Assembly (NCBI GenBank): GCA_964019335.1
Contig: OZ025682.1
Coordinates: 124,001 to 188,000, forward strand
Direction of reading: 5' to 3'
Source: Diplonema japonicum
Lineage: Eukaryota; Euglenozoa; Diplonemea; Diplonemida; Diplonemidae
Length of the DNA stretch: 64,000 nt
In this document: one piece after another, positions 49,651 through 62,182 of the stretch
Layout: every line of letters begins with the position of its first letter
Numbering within the stretch: the first letter of the stretch is position 1
Program-made: the position numbers and the translations under genes
Notes under the pieces: generated by a model
Told to the model about the DNA's origin: nothing
Databases searched by the model: none
The model's input: only the letters and a program-made list of their open reading frames with translations

Positions 49651-50649
49651 ATGGGGGCCGAAAATGAGCCAGAGCCCAAGGGGAGCGTGGCGGAGGCGGG
49701 TGGTGCCTTCGCAGATGGCGAGACAATTGATGACAAGATAAGTAACATGAACGCGAAGAGGGCCACACACGACCTGCCACCTGTGACAGACGAGGACTAC
49801 ACGATCGAGGGTGAGGGGGAGGACAAGAAGCTTGTGTGGTCGGAGAAAGTGCGTGACGACCTCAACAACATGGCAATGGGGAACGTGGACCGCAGTGGGC
49901 CTGTGAAGAAGCAGAGCTCCCTTGTGAGGAGACAGCCTGCTGGTGGCGACACGAAGGCGAGTCAGGAGGTGCAGTACTGGCAGGTCGCTGCCAAGATCGA
50001 GAATGGTGAATGTGACCACGTGTACAAGAAACCCAACGGCGCCGCGCACTCTGACGGCCTCGTGTGGGAAAAGAGCGGGATCCTCTCAGACATCAACAGG
50101 ACCAAGCCCCTCGACAGCAAGGGGTTGACAGAAGGCGAGAGAGATGTATGAAAGGAAAAGAAGAAGAATAAAGGGGAAAAAATAATAATTCACAGGAGCT
50201 CTTTAAGTCGTGGGGCAGAAACGAACTCACCCCCAAGAACGTGGTGTCCCCTTTCATGAAGCTTGTGGAACAGTTCAAGGGGTTCTTCTCTCTTCTCCTT
50301 GAGGTTGGTGGTATCCTGTGTTTCATTGCCTACGCAGTGTCCCCCACCACTCCCGAGAACGTATGCTAAGGGAGGGGTTGTTTTTTTTTTTCTTTTTTTT
50401 TTTCTTCTTCTTTTTTAAACAACAACCACAGCTGTACCTGGGTGTCGTGTTGTGGATCGTGGTGACGGTGACCTGCGTGTTCTCCTTCTGGCAAGAGCAG
50501 TCTGCTGACAATATGATGCAAAAGTTCAAAGAAATGGGAGGGTCGCAAAACGTTGTGCGCATCAACGACGGCCCCGGTGCACCAGTGAGGGAGAAGTTGT
50601 TTCCCTCGACTGAGGTATAAAGAAAAAAGAGAAAAGAAATAATAACCCA

Positions 50650-50709
<60 letters not shown>

Positions 50710-52528
50710 TCGTGCCCGGTGACATCGTTATGCTTCGCTTGGGTGACAAGATCACAGCGGACTTCCGTATCCTCGCTACGATCGGAGAGTTCAAAGTGGA
50801 GCAGTCTGCCCTGACCGGTGAACCCGACGCCCTGACGAAGAACAACGAGCCGCATGGGTGCAGAGAGTCTATGGAGAAGGCGGGACTTCTGGAATCAGAG
50901 CTGACCGGAGACGTGCGGGCACACATCATGAACGCAAGCAGCGAGTGGGGGAAGACGCACGACGGGAAGCCCGGTATGGAGGACGCCATCAGGTGCAGCA
51001 ACGTCGCGATGTTCGGAACCAGCATCAAGGAGGGTAAGGCTGTGGCGCAGTGCGTGGCAACCGGAGACTGGACGGTGATGGGGCTGCTGTACGAGATGAC
51101 GACGCAGGAGGCAGACGAGGACACGCCGCTCGCACAGGAGATCCACCGTTTCGTGTTCATCATCTCGTGTATCGCTGTGTTCCTCGGGATCCTTTTCCTC
51201 ATCATCTCGCTGAGCTACAACCTGCCGCCCATCGACGTGATCGTCTTCACCATCGGTATCATTGTGGCGAACGTGCCTGAGGGGCTGCTCGCGACGGTGA
51301 CGGTCTCGCTGACGCTGACGGCAGCGAGGATGAAGGACGTGAACGTGTTGGTGAAGAACTTGGAGGCTGTGGAGACGCTTGGGTCGACCTCGATCATCTG
51401 CAGTGACAAGACGGGGACGCTGACGCAGAACAAGATGACGGTGGTGCACGCGTGGACGGCGAACTTCTCGGAGAAGCTTGGGAAGGAGCAGGTTGGAACG
51501 TACTGGAGCACGGCGCCGGAGGGACAGATGGTGAACAACCCCTTCGTCGGGCACGACATGCGCTCCATGGAGCAGACGGACCCCGCTTACGTAGGAAACG
51601 AGGTGTGCGCGGACCTGGTGCAGATCGGGGCCCTGTGCAGCAGTGCGAAGTGGGACGTGCAGGACAAGGTGGACAGGAGGACCGGGAAGATCATTGCGAA
51701 GTTCGCGGACCTCCCGATCCAGCAGAGGACCGCGTCCGGTGACGCTTCGGAGCAGGCCATCATGAAGTACGCTGAGGCGAGGCTGCAGACGAAGGGAGGC
51801 GTGGAGAACATGAGGAGCCGCTTCCCGGACGCGAGGGGCGGGACGATCCCCTTCGACTCGAAGAACAAGTGGATGGTTCAGTCCTGCGAAACCGGCGAGT
51901 CCGGTGAGACCGCTCGCGTGTTCGTGAAGGGAGGTGCCGACAAGGTGTGGCAGTTCGTGAACAGGGTCGCCGCCGTCGACGAGAACAAGAACCTGGTGTA
52001 CAGAGCGAAGGCTGACTACGAGGACGCCTTCTTGGAGGTGCTCGCCCTGATGGCGAGCCAGGGTCTCCGTCTCTTCTGCTTCGGTTACCTGGACCTCACC
52101 TCCGAGATGCTCGAGCCCTCGAAGCTCTCCCAGGGCGACGATGTTGTCGGCTCCTGGAGGAACATGCTGAAGCTCCCGCCCGGTACCGACACCTGGGGCG
52201 ACGAGCCCAGGCAGCCCAACCTCTTCAGGAAGAACGGTCCTTACTACAGGGAGGATCTCAGCAACGAGCACGGCAGGAACAACGGTCTTGTCTTCGCTGG
52301 TATCCTCGCCCTCCAGGATCCCCCCAGGTTGGGTGTCCCCGAGGCCGTGAAGACCTGCCACGAGGTGTGTGTGTTTGTTTTTCCGTCTTTACCTTTTTTT
52401 TTTTTTTTCTTCTTCTTCTTAGGCCTCCATCCACGTCGTCATGGTTACCGGTGACCACCCCCAGACCGGTGCCGCCATCGCAAAGAACATTGGTATCCTG
52501 TGGGGCAAGACCATGGTATGCAAGCGAC

Positions 52529-52559
<31 letters not shown>

Positions 52560-53891
52560 CAACCACACAGGAGGAGCTTGTGACCGAAAGGTGCCAGATC
52601 GGACAGAAGGGTCTCGACATCGCAAGGCAGGACGGTGCTCTCCCCCAGTCAGTGATCGACCAGTGGAAGGGCAAGCCCGGAATCAAGGCCAACTTCTCCA
52701 AGGCTTTCCAGCAGGAAGTGAAGGAGCAGATCCAGAAGGAGGAGTCCCTGAAGACGGAGGCGGAGAGGACCATCACCTCTCTGGCCGTCGACGGTGAGCA
52801 GATCGCCAAGTGGGACGCCGAGAAGTACACCCAAGACTGGTGTGTGTGAAAAGACACTATGAAAATGATACAAACCAAACCACCACCACAGGTACAAAGC
52901 CTTCGAGTTCGTGCTGAGGAAGGGTAGGTGCGGTCTCGTGTTCGCGAGGACCTCGCCCATCCAGAAGCTGTTTATTGTGAACCACTTCAGAATGGCTCAC
53001 ACCTACATGTCGGACGTTAACACCGAGCAGCAGGTGGCGTACGGCGAGATCGACACCGATGCCATGCCCATCCTTGTGGTATGCAGGGGATAGGAGGAGA
53101 AACAACGACAAGAAAACCCACACAACACAACTACAGAAAGACGAGATGGTGACTGCTGTGACTGGCGACGGTGTGAACGACGCCCCCGCCCTGAGCAAGG
53201 CCAGGATCGGGATCTGCATGGGTATCGCTGGTACCGATGTGACGAAGGAAGCCGCCGACATGATTCTCATGGACGACAACTTCGCCTCGATCGTGCGTGG
53301 TGTGAAGGAGGGTCGTCTCATCTTCGACAACTTGAAGAAGTCCATCGCCTACACCCTGTCGTCGAACATCCCTGAGATCAGTCCTTTCATCTCCTTCATC
53401 CTTGCCGGGCTTCCCCTGCCCCTCTCCACTGTGCTCATTCTCTGCATCGATCTTGGTACCGACATGGTTCCCGCCATCTCTCTTGCGTATGGAGGAAGAA
53501 CGGCTTTTTTTTTTTTTTTTTTATATAAATATATCTATCTAACCACCCACCACACACAGCTACGAGAACCCCGAGAAGGACATCATGAAGAGGAAGCCGC
53601 GTTCCGCTGACGACAACCTTGTGACCACCCGTCTGATCTCCTTCTCGTACTTCCAGATCGGAATCGTGCAGGCGCTTGCCGGGTATGCTGCACCACCACC
53701 GCACCACCGCGACACCACACGCACAGATTCTACACCTTCTTCGCAGTGATGTACAGCGAGGGGTACGCTCCTGAGTCGCTCCCCCAGCACGGGCAGATCA
53801 AGGGATACTTCACCCCAGGGGGTCCTCCCTTCGGTGGCTTCTCTGTGACGGAGAACCTGAACTCCTTGGGCACGGCACAGGTACCACTCTT

Positions 53892-53940
<49 letters not shown>

Positions 53941-54569
53941 ATCATCCAAACAGACCGCCTTCTTCGTGTCGATTGTGATTGTGCAGTGGTCCGACATTTT
54001 GATCTGCAAGACCCGTCGTCTGTCTCTGTTCACGCAGGGCATGAAGTATGTCGTTTGTCAAAAAAAAAAAAAAAAAAAAAAAAAAAACCATACTTCCCTC
54101 ACAGGAACGACCAGCTGAACTTCGGTCTGTTCTTCGAGACTGCGCTCGCCTGCTTCCTGCTGTACGTGCCGGGTATCTCGCAGGTGCTGGGGCTCAAGAA
54201 GCTGAAGTTCATCTACTGGTTGCCCGCCATCCCCTTCTCCATCCTGATCTTCTGCTACGATGAGACCAGGAAGTGGATCATCAGGCACCACGACGGTATG
54301 CAGCATGCACATCCACACACCACACCACAGACGCCATGGACTTCTTCAAGTACCAGAAGGAGAGCGGGCTCCTCAAGGGAGAATACGACGAGGAGAAGTT
54401 CTGGGAGGGCGTGTCTCAGGACAGGGAGAAGGTGGCCCCTCTTGAGGACCCCTTGGAGAAGACCGAGCAGGAGAAGCGCGAGTACCAATCCCACTACGAT
54501 GACCTCGACAGGACTGCAACAACCATGGAGAAGATTGCCAAGTGGCTCGACCTCTACTCTTACTGGTAG
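49651..54569 (+). CDS. Na+/K+-ATPase alpha subunit-like P-type ATPase 1
   Basis: Thirteen exons: 49651-50145, 50196-50360, 50432-50614, 50709-52364, 52423-52515, 52571-52839, 52892-53078, 53137-53486, 53560-53682, 53727-53880, 53954-54045, 54105-54295, 54331-54569; the spliced frame is 1398 codons. Landmarks: M1 [23 protein letters not shown] (usually TGES) in the actuator domain, M4 [20 protein letters not shown] with phospho-Asp about 514, [10 protein letters not shown] hinge, M5 [12 protein letters not shown]6 [17 protein letters not shown]. Ser in SSNIPE favours Na+/K+ over H+/K+ pumps. The N-terminus before M1 (about 190 residues) is about twice the animal length. The tail ends YSYW. Plasma membrane. 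Confidence 0.93.
50652..50707 (+). repeat. (CA)n in ATPase 1 intron 3
   Basis: About 28 CA units run directly into the AG of the 3' splice site. This is the longest of the intronic CA tracts. Confidence 0.95.
52529..52555 (+). repeat. (CA)n in ATPase 1 intron 5
   Basis: About 13 CA units between the GTATGC donor and the CACACAG acceptor of a 55-nt intron. Confidence 0.95.
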
Positions 54570-55872
54570 GCCGTTTTGTCCTCCCTTTCCCCCCCCATTT
54601 TTTTCTCCCCCCTCCTTTCACCCCATCCCCCTTATAGAAATGCCCTCATTTTATCTTTTTTTTTTCTCCCTCTTCTGTTTTTTTTTTTTTTTTTTTTTTA
54701 ACAGCTTCCCCTTCCCATCTCATTTTGGTGTAGCCCTTTTTTTTTTCCCTCTTCCCACCTCGCACCTTTTTTTTGAGAGCAAAGGAAAAAAAAAAAGAAA
54801 AACGACCAAATAAAGTCCATACTAAAAAGGGGGGGAGAGGGCTAGATATACGATTAAAGCCTGGGGGGGGGGGGGGGGGGAGTGGATAAGGTGTTGGGTT
54901 TAAAAAAAGGAAAGGGGGTGTGGCGAGTTTGTAATTGTATTGGTGGGTGTGAAGAAGAAAAGAAAAAAAAGAGGAGGAATGTGGATTTGTGCCCGCCCCT
55001 AGTTGGATTTGCGAACCAGGAAGATTAAATTTTTTGTTTTTTCTTTGCTGTGACGAAAGAATGGTGACTCCCCCTCCCCCCACTGCGCCACCCCCCCACC
55101 CCTCATGTTACATTGGGGATACCAGAGGGGGGGGAAAATCCTTTTTTTTTCCCCCCATCTCTGTACTTCCCCCCACCCATCCCCTCTTCATTTTCTTTTT
55201 TACCCCATTATCACACCCTCCCCTCCCCTACTTTTCTTATTTTTATTTCGCCTATTTCATTATGATGATGCCTCCTTCAGGGAAGAAAAAAAAAAAAATA
55301 CCCCCAAGGGTTGTCTGGGAGGGCCCCTGGAACCTTTTTTTTTTGTTGAGGGGGGTTCTTTTTTTGTTCATTCTAAAAAAAAAAAAATGCGTGCATGCAA
55401 GCAAATAGGAGGCGATCACCCCTTTTTTTATTTTCTTCCCCTTGTACCTGGTATAACTTTGGGTTTACACCTTCACCCAACCCACCCCCTATTCGTTTCC
55501 TCCGGCAGAAAAAAAAAAAGAGAAAAAAAAAAGAAAAAAAAGTAGGGCCATCTCTTGTGGTGCATGTCTCGCAAAAACTCCCTTCCCCTGTCTCCTTTTT
55601 ATTTTTACTTCTTTTTTTTTACTTGTATTTATTACTACCCTTCCCCCCACCATGTCTTTTCCCCCTACTTTTTTGAAGCCCCCCCCACCAACTTTTTCTC
55701 CTCCCACCACCCCCTTCCCCAATTTCTTTTTCTTTTCTTCAAGCTTGTGTTTTTTCTTTACTTTTTTTATTCCACTTTTTTTTTTGGAGAAAGATCCTAT
55801 AGGGTTTCAAGAAAAAAAAAAAAGTGTAAAAAAAAAAAATAAAAAAAGAAAAACCCAAAAAAAAAAAGAAAA
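54570..55872. other. Intergenic between ATPase 1 and hslU
   Basis: About 1.3 kb of pyrimidine-rich DNA with G-run (54865-54881), T- and A-runs; the A-rich stretch 55817-55872 runs up to the hslU start. No gene is seen. Confidence 0.6.
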
Positions 55873-57768
55873 ATGTATCTCAGGGGGAGATTCTTCCAGC
55901 TCAGAAAGTTCCGGAAAGTGTATGACCTGGTACCGGTGGCGGGAGGCGAGGGGGAACTGGGACCGAAAGAGATCGTTGGTATTCTTGATAATTACGTGAT
56001 CGGGCAGCCGGGTGCGAAAAAAGAGGTATCCGTGGCGATCCGAGAACGATGGAGGCGGCTGCAGCTTCCAGATGAAAAAGCAGTCGAGATAACACCGAAA
56101 AACATCCTCGTGAGCGGCCCAAGCGGGTGCGGTAAAACAGAAATCATCAGAAGAGTTTCAAAGCTCCTCCACGCTCCCTTTGTAAAGGTCGATGCAAGCA
56201 CCTTCACTCGCAGAGGTGTGGTGGGAGCCAACGTCACCGATATGGTGGTAGACCTATACGATTCAGCAGAGGACCAATGCAAGGAATTCTACTCGAAATC
56301 TGTGAAAAACATCGCGCGAAGCGCAGCAGAAGATCTCATCCACCATTGCCTGTACAAAGATCTGAAAGACCAGATCGCAAAGTCCAAGGAAGAGTCAGAA
56401 CCGGCTACACCACAACAACCACAACAACAACAACAGCAAACCGAGACCATTTTCCACAAGCTTCCTCCAGCGGGGACTTCATCCAGCGGCCCAATCTCTT
56501 TAGGCGGGCTGGAGCGTGCGATAGGGGATCTGTTGAAGAAGCAAAACGGCAACAAGAGCGATTCTTCTGCCATCCACGAGGTTGTAGTCTACAACAAGTA
56601 CGACGGTTCTTCTCAGGAAACGGACAACGCAAAGCCCGACGTCAAGGGGAACAACTTCGCTGAGCTGCTTGAGATGTCTTACACAGAGTTGGGTAGCCTC
56701 GATGATGCGGTTTTGCAGGATATGGTTAGAAAGCTAATGGTCACCCTTGAGGGCAAGACTGGTCCTAAGACGCCACGATTCCACCTTCCAATCCTCAAGG
56801 GGAACATCCATATCGAGCCGACCGACGCTTCAGAGGAGCAAGTCACGATCTCTTTGGCAAAATCGCAGGAAAAATCAAGCTTACCGCAAATCCTTCTATC
56901 CTCCGGTATGGGCATTCTTGGGGACGTGGGTGGCAACCCGTCTGAAGGTGCCGCCACCGACTCCGGATCCGTTAAAGACCTTCTTAAATGGTGGGAAGGC
57001 CGTGTGCTGGACGCACTTGGTTCATACCGCTTCTCTTCAGGCCGTTCTCCTGTAAAAGAACTCGTTGAAAAATGGGGCATTGTCTGCATTGATGAGATAG
57101 ACAAAGTTGTAGGGAAGAAAGGATCGTCAGGAGGACAGGACGGATGGATGAACACCGACGTGCAACAGGAACTCCTGACCTTGATCGAAGGAACGAAAGT
57201 AAACATTGAAAGCGCCAGGTCGCTGAAAAGCGGTGGCGGCCTATCCGTCTTGAAGATGGGCGGGCAACAAGAACGACTGGTCATCGACACAACCCACATT
57301 CTATTTGTCTGCGCTGGTGCTTTTACACTGTGCAAACCCAAGGTATGTAAAACTTCTCAAAAAAAAAATTGAGGGAACAAAAAGGATATGCTCGTTGAGC
57401 TTCTCGGCCGACTTCCTGTGAGGGTGACCATCAACTCATTAACTGAGGAGGACCTGTACCAGATATTGACGAACACGAAATACCCTATGATCCAGCAACA
57501 GTCCGACCTGTTCACCACGGAGGGCGTCACCCTTTGTTGGGATGACGATGCGGTGCGTGAGATTGCGAAGATCGCCTGGAACCTCAACAACGAGACAGAG
57601 AACACGGGTGCGCGAATCCTGAACTCTATTCTCCGTGCTGTTCTCTCTGACTTCAGCTACCACGCTTCTGACAGAAAGGGCGAGTCCATCACAGTCACAA
57701 AAGACCACGTTCGAGAGTCCACGAAAAAACTCTTCCCCCCTGAAAAACTCGAGACCTATGTACTTTAA
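55873..57768 (+). CDS. hslU: HslU-like AAA+ ATPase (ClpYQ/HslVU unfoldase), putatively mitochondrial
   Basis: Two exons, 55873-57342 and 57385-57768, joined in phase 0 by a 42-nt intron; 617 residues. N-terminus MYLRGRFFQLRKFRK is Arg-rich and could be a mitochondrial presequence. LGPKEIVGILDNYVIGQ, Walker A GPSGCGKTE (82-90), Walker B IVCIDEIDKV (about 402-411), TENTGARIL Arg-finger/sensor region, and a C-terminal YVL resembling the HslU tail that docks into HslV. It unfolds substrates for the HslV peptidase. The inserted I-domain (about 155-390) is longer than in bacteria and includes poly-Q. The pore loop is GVVG, not GYVG. Confidence 0.92.
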
Positions 57769-57792
57769 GTAAGTGTAGTGAACAGAGGGGGG

Positions 57793-57824
<32 letters not shown>

Positions 57825-58255
57825 GAGTGTTTCCATTTCTTCCTCCGTACACTATTCTTTTTTATTGTTATTATTATTATCATCGTGATTCTGTTGTCAT
57901 AGGGGACACCTCTATTGCTCCATGGTTTCGTCTCTCATCTTTTGTTTGAGGACGAGACCTCTTTTCGCTGACATGTCATGGGTGTCTTCAGTACCTTTTG
58001 TACCGTCACTCCGGATCCTTTCAACGCCCCCGCCGGGCCTGAAACCCCATTTGTGCCTTTCCTTTTACCTTGTTTCGTCGGTGTTCCTATTTTCTTGGGA
58101 AAAGGTGGCTTGGGAAAAAAAAAAAAAAAAAAAAGAAAGGAACCATATTATTAACCCTTCATTTAACAGGAGAAGGGGGAGAAAAGTAAATACAAAAAGG
58201 ACAAAAAAAAAAAAAAAACAACTTTTATTTTTGTACTCCGTAGTGGTTTCCAAGG
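57769..58255. other. Intergenic between hslU and ATPase 2
   Basis: A-runs at 57800-57823 and 58117-58133, and an A-run (58203-58218) followed by a short leader to ATG 58256. No gene is seen. Confidence 0.6.
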
Positions 58256-60152
58256 ATGCCGCATGAACCAGAGCCCCCTAAGAAGCAGCCTAGCGAGCTG
58301 GAAAAGAATTCGCTGAACAAGGGTGAGCAGGCGGAGGGGAAGAAGCTCGTGCCGAAGGGTGGGCCACGTGCGCAGCTCACGGACGATGTGAAGTACCGGC
58401 AGTCGGCGCAGGAGTTGAGCGAGCTGCACATGTTCCTTGTAGACGGTGAGTTCGCTGGGGACAAGTACCCCCCCAAGAGTCGTATGTCCTTGCCCCCACC
58501 CCCTGAACACCTTTGCCACAGACCCTGACTTCAACCATGAGATCGACCTCCGGGCCGGAAACCCCAACTACCTTGACATTGAGAACCCCGAGCAGTCTGG
58601 TGGTCTGACAGATGACCAGAGGGCAAAGATGACTGAGCTGTACGGGCCGAACGCCCTGACCCCCCCGCAGCAGGACCCTGAGTGGTTGAAGTTCTTGATG
58701 CAGTTCACCGGGTTCTTCGCCCTTCTGCTGTTGGGTGGTGGTCTGCTTTGTATGATTGCCTTTGCAGTAGACCCTGCGGGCAGAGAGAACGTATGCGAAC
58801 ACACACACACACACACACACGCAACACACATGCAACAATATTATTATTATTTTCACAGCTTTTCCTTGGTCTGGTGTTGTTCATCGTGGTGATCATCACA
58901 TCCGTCTTCACCTACCAGCAAGAGGCAGCGTCCGCGAAGATGATGGAGAAGTTCAAGGCGCTCGGGGAGTGCAAGAGCAGGGTGGTCATTGGGGGCTCGC
59001 TGTCGGAGATTGACTCGAGCTCCATCGTGCCCGGGGACATCTTGAACATCAAGCTCGGGGACAAGATTCCTTGCGATTGCCGTGTGCTGCAGGCGATCGG
59101 TGACTTCGCGGTGGTGGAGGCGTCGCTGACCGGTGAGCCGAACGCGATCAAGAAGACGAACAAGCTGTCTGAGATCCCTGATGAGCCGGCCCTGAGGCAG
59201 AAAAACATCGTGATGAACGGGACGGAGATCAACATCGGTGAGGCGTGGTGCATGGCCGTGGCGACGGGAGACCAGAACGTGATGGGGAGGAACTACAGGA
59301 TGATGTTGCAGGCGAAGGAGATGAAGGAGGACTCGCCGATCAGGCAGGAGATCGACCGTTTCGTGGAGATCGTGTCTGCGATCGCTGTGTTCCTCGGTGT
59401 GCTGTTCTTCATCATCCTGGTGGTGACGCAGGGGCTCACCATCAACGCTATCGTCTTCACCATCGGTATCATTGTGGCGAACGTGCCTGAGGGGCTGCTC
59501 GCGACGGTGACGGTGGCTCTTGCTCTGACGGCAGCGAGGATGAAGGACGTGATGGTGTTGGTGAAGAACTTGGAGGCTGTGGAGACGCTGGGGTCGACCT
59601 CGGTGATCTGCAGTGACAAGACGGGGACGCTGACGATGAACAAGATGACTGCCGTGCGTGCCTACGTCGGGGGCCAGATGATGACGACGCACCCTATCGA
59701 GACAGCGGCCTGGGGCGTGTCCCCTCCCGGGGGTGGCGGCGTCATCTACGAGGAGCTCATGAAGTGCGCAGCCTTCTGCGGAAGCGCGAGGTTCAAGGCA
59801 CCGGAGGACCAGAAGGGCGGCGGTGGTATTGTTGCGATGCCGTGGGAGAAGATTCCGTGGACGGAGAGGGAGCACGTCGAGGGTGACGCCTCCGAGAGGG
59901 CAATCCTCATCTTCAACGAGCAGAGACTTGCCGCCTTCGACAACAACGGTGTGACCGGTGTGAAGGGTGACGAGAGGGACCCCAGCGCCACCACGAACTC
60001 CTTCCTTCCCGTTGACATCGACACCATGCAGAAGTGCCTCCTCCCCAAGAAGAACCAGCCCGACATGACATGGAGTCTCTCCGAAGCGAAGCAGCACTCC
60101 TCCCGTGTTGCTGCTTCCAGGCTTACCTACGAGGTGTGAAGAAAAACAACAC

Positions 60153-60201
<49 letters not shown>

Positions 60202-62145
60202 CGTGCACAAGCTCCCCTTCAACTCCAAGAACAAGTGGATGGCTGTCACCACCGACATGAGGAAGCTCGCGAAGAACGATACCGACGAGAAGTTCGTGAC
60301 CTGGATCAAGGGTGGGTCCGACGTCGTCTTCGACTTCTGCACGCACACCGTCACCGCCGGGCAGGTCACCGAGCTCTCCGCTGCGGACAAGGCTGGTTTC
60401 GCCGAGGCAAACGCTGAGCTTGCCTCAAACGGTCTCCGTGTCTTTGCCTTCGCGAAGGTTGCCTACGACTCCTTGAACCACTTGAAGGAGGGCGACGTAT
60501 GACATCATCAATTGCACACGCCACACATCATCCACACAACACAACACAGTCCATCGACGACATTGACTCCTACTTCGGGGACACGATGTTCCAGCCTGAC
60601 AACTGGCAGGCGGGTGAAACGGTACGGAAGAAAACAATAACAACAACAACAACAACAACAACAATAATAATATACAAACACAGAACGAGGAAGGGAAGGC
60701 GATGGAGGCAGGGAAGCCCAAGCCCATCACCGTGCAGGGGAGGCCGCAGATCCCTCTTGTGAGGCCCGACATCGCAAGGGCAAGGATGGACAGCGGGGCT
60801 GCTGGAAACTACTTCGAGCCGAAGGTTGTGTTCCTGGGTCTGCTCGCTCTGCAGGACCCCCCCCGTCCCGCTGTGCCGCACGCTGTCGCCATCTGCCGTC
60901 AGGCCTCGATCGGTGTTGTGATGGTGACCGGTGACCAGCCCCAGACGGCTGCGGCCATCGCCCGTGACATCGGGATCATCACCAAGGTCGGGAGGACTGA
61001 GGACGACGTCATCATCCAGAAGCTGCTCTGTATGTGAGAGAAGAAGAGGAAGAAAACAAGCAATCACTTTCATTTCACAGCCGAGCCCGGGAAGACCCGT
61101 GCCGACTTCAAGGACAACAGGGAGCGCATCTTGAACTCCCTGAAGGCCGAGGAGAAAGAGGCCATCACCGCCATGGCCGTCGAGGGGACCAGGATTGCGG
61201 TATGTTGTCTTTTTTGTCTTTTTCTTTTTTTTTCGTTTCTTCGTACCCCCACCCGACAGACATGGAACCCGAAGCAAATGGACGGGAACTGGAAGAGGGC
61301 TCTGGAGTTCACATGGAAGCAGGGTCTCGTGTTTGCCCGTACCTCGCCCACGCAGAAGCTGCTGATCGTGCAGCACTTCAAGATCAAGGAGACTGAGGGT
61401 GGGCCGGAGAAGATCGTTGCCGTGACCGGCGACGGTGTGAACGACGCCCAGGCTGTGACTGCTGCCGACATTGGTGTGTACATAGGGGGAAGGGGACCAG
61501 CACCGGACACACAGGTATCTGCATGGGTATCGCGGGCATGGACGTGACGAAGGAGGCTGCTGACATGATTCTCATGAACGACAACTTCGCATCGATCGTG
61601 GACGGTATGCATCACCACTGCCACCCACAACCACAGGTGTCCTTGAGGGCCGTCTCATCTTCGACAACTTGAAGAAGTCCATCGCCTACACCCTGTCGTC
61701 GAACATCCCTGAGATCAGTCCCTTCATCGTGTTCATCCTGCTGGGGATCCCCACCCCTCTTACCACTGTGCTCATTCTCTGCATCGATCTTGGCACTGAC
61801 ATGGTCCCCGCCATCTCTCTTGCGTATGCCGCCATCACAACAACAACAACAACAACAACAACAACACCCACCACAGCTACGAGACGAAGGAGAGGGACAT
61901 CATGAAGCGTGCTCCCCGTACGAAGCACGACAACCTTGTGACCGAGCGTCTGATCTCCTTCTCGTACTTCCAGATCGGTGTGATCCAGGCCCTTGCCGGG
62001 TTCTACTGCTACATGGTTGTGTTCTACACAGAGGGCATCCCCCCCAACCTCCTCCCCTTCCACGGCGAGCAGCAGAACTACTTCGTCCCCGGCGGGTTCC
62101 CTCTTGGGGTATGCGGCAAAAAGCAACACGGGGGATAATAAGTAA

Positions 62146-62182
<37 letters not shown>

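Noticed and set aside
50895-52361. 488-codon minus-strand ORF antisense to ATPase 1, and a 497-codon one at 58853-60346
   Set aside because: Created by G/C-ending codons of the pump genes; they carry no domain and cross introns.
58441-58481. Alternative donor GTGAGT at 58446 for ATPase 2 intron 1
   Set aside because: GTGAGT also fits a donor, but GTATGT at 58482 matches the GTATG donors of the other introns and gives a 40-nt intron in frame. It remains the least certain junction.
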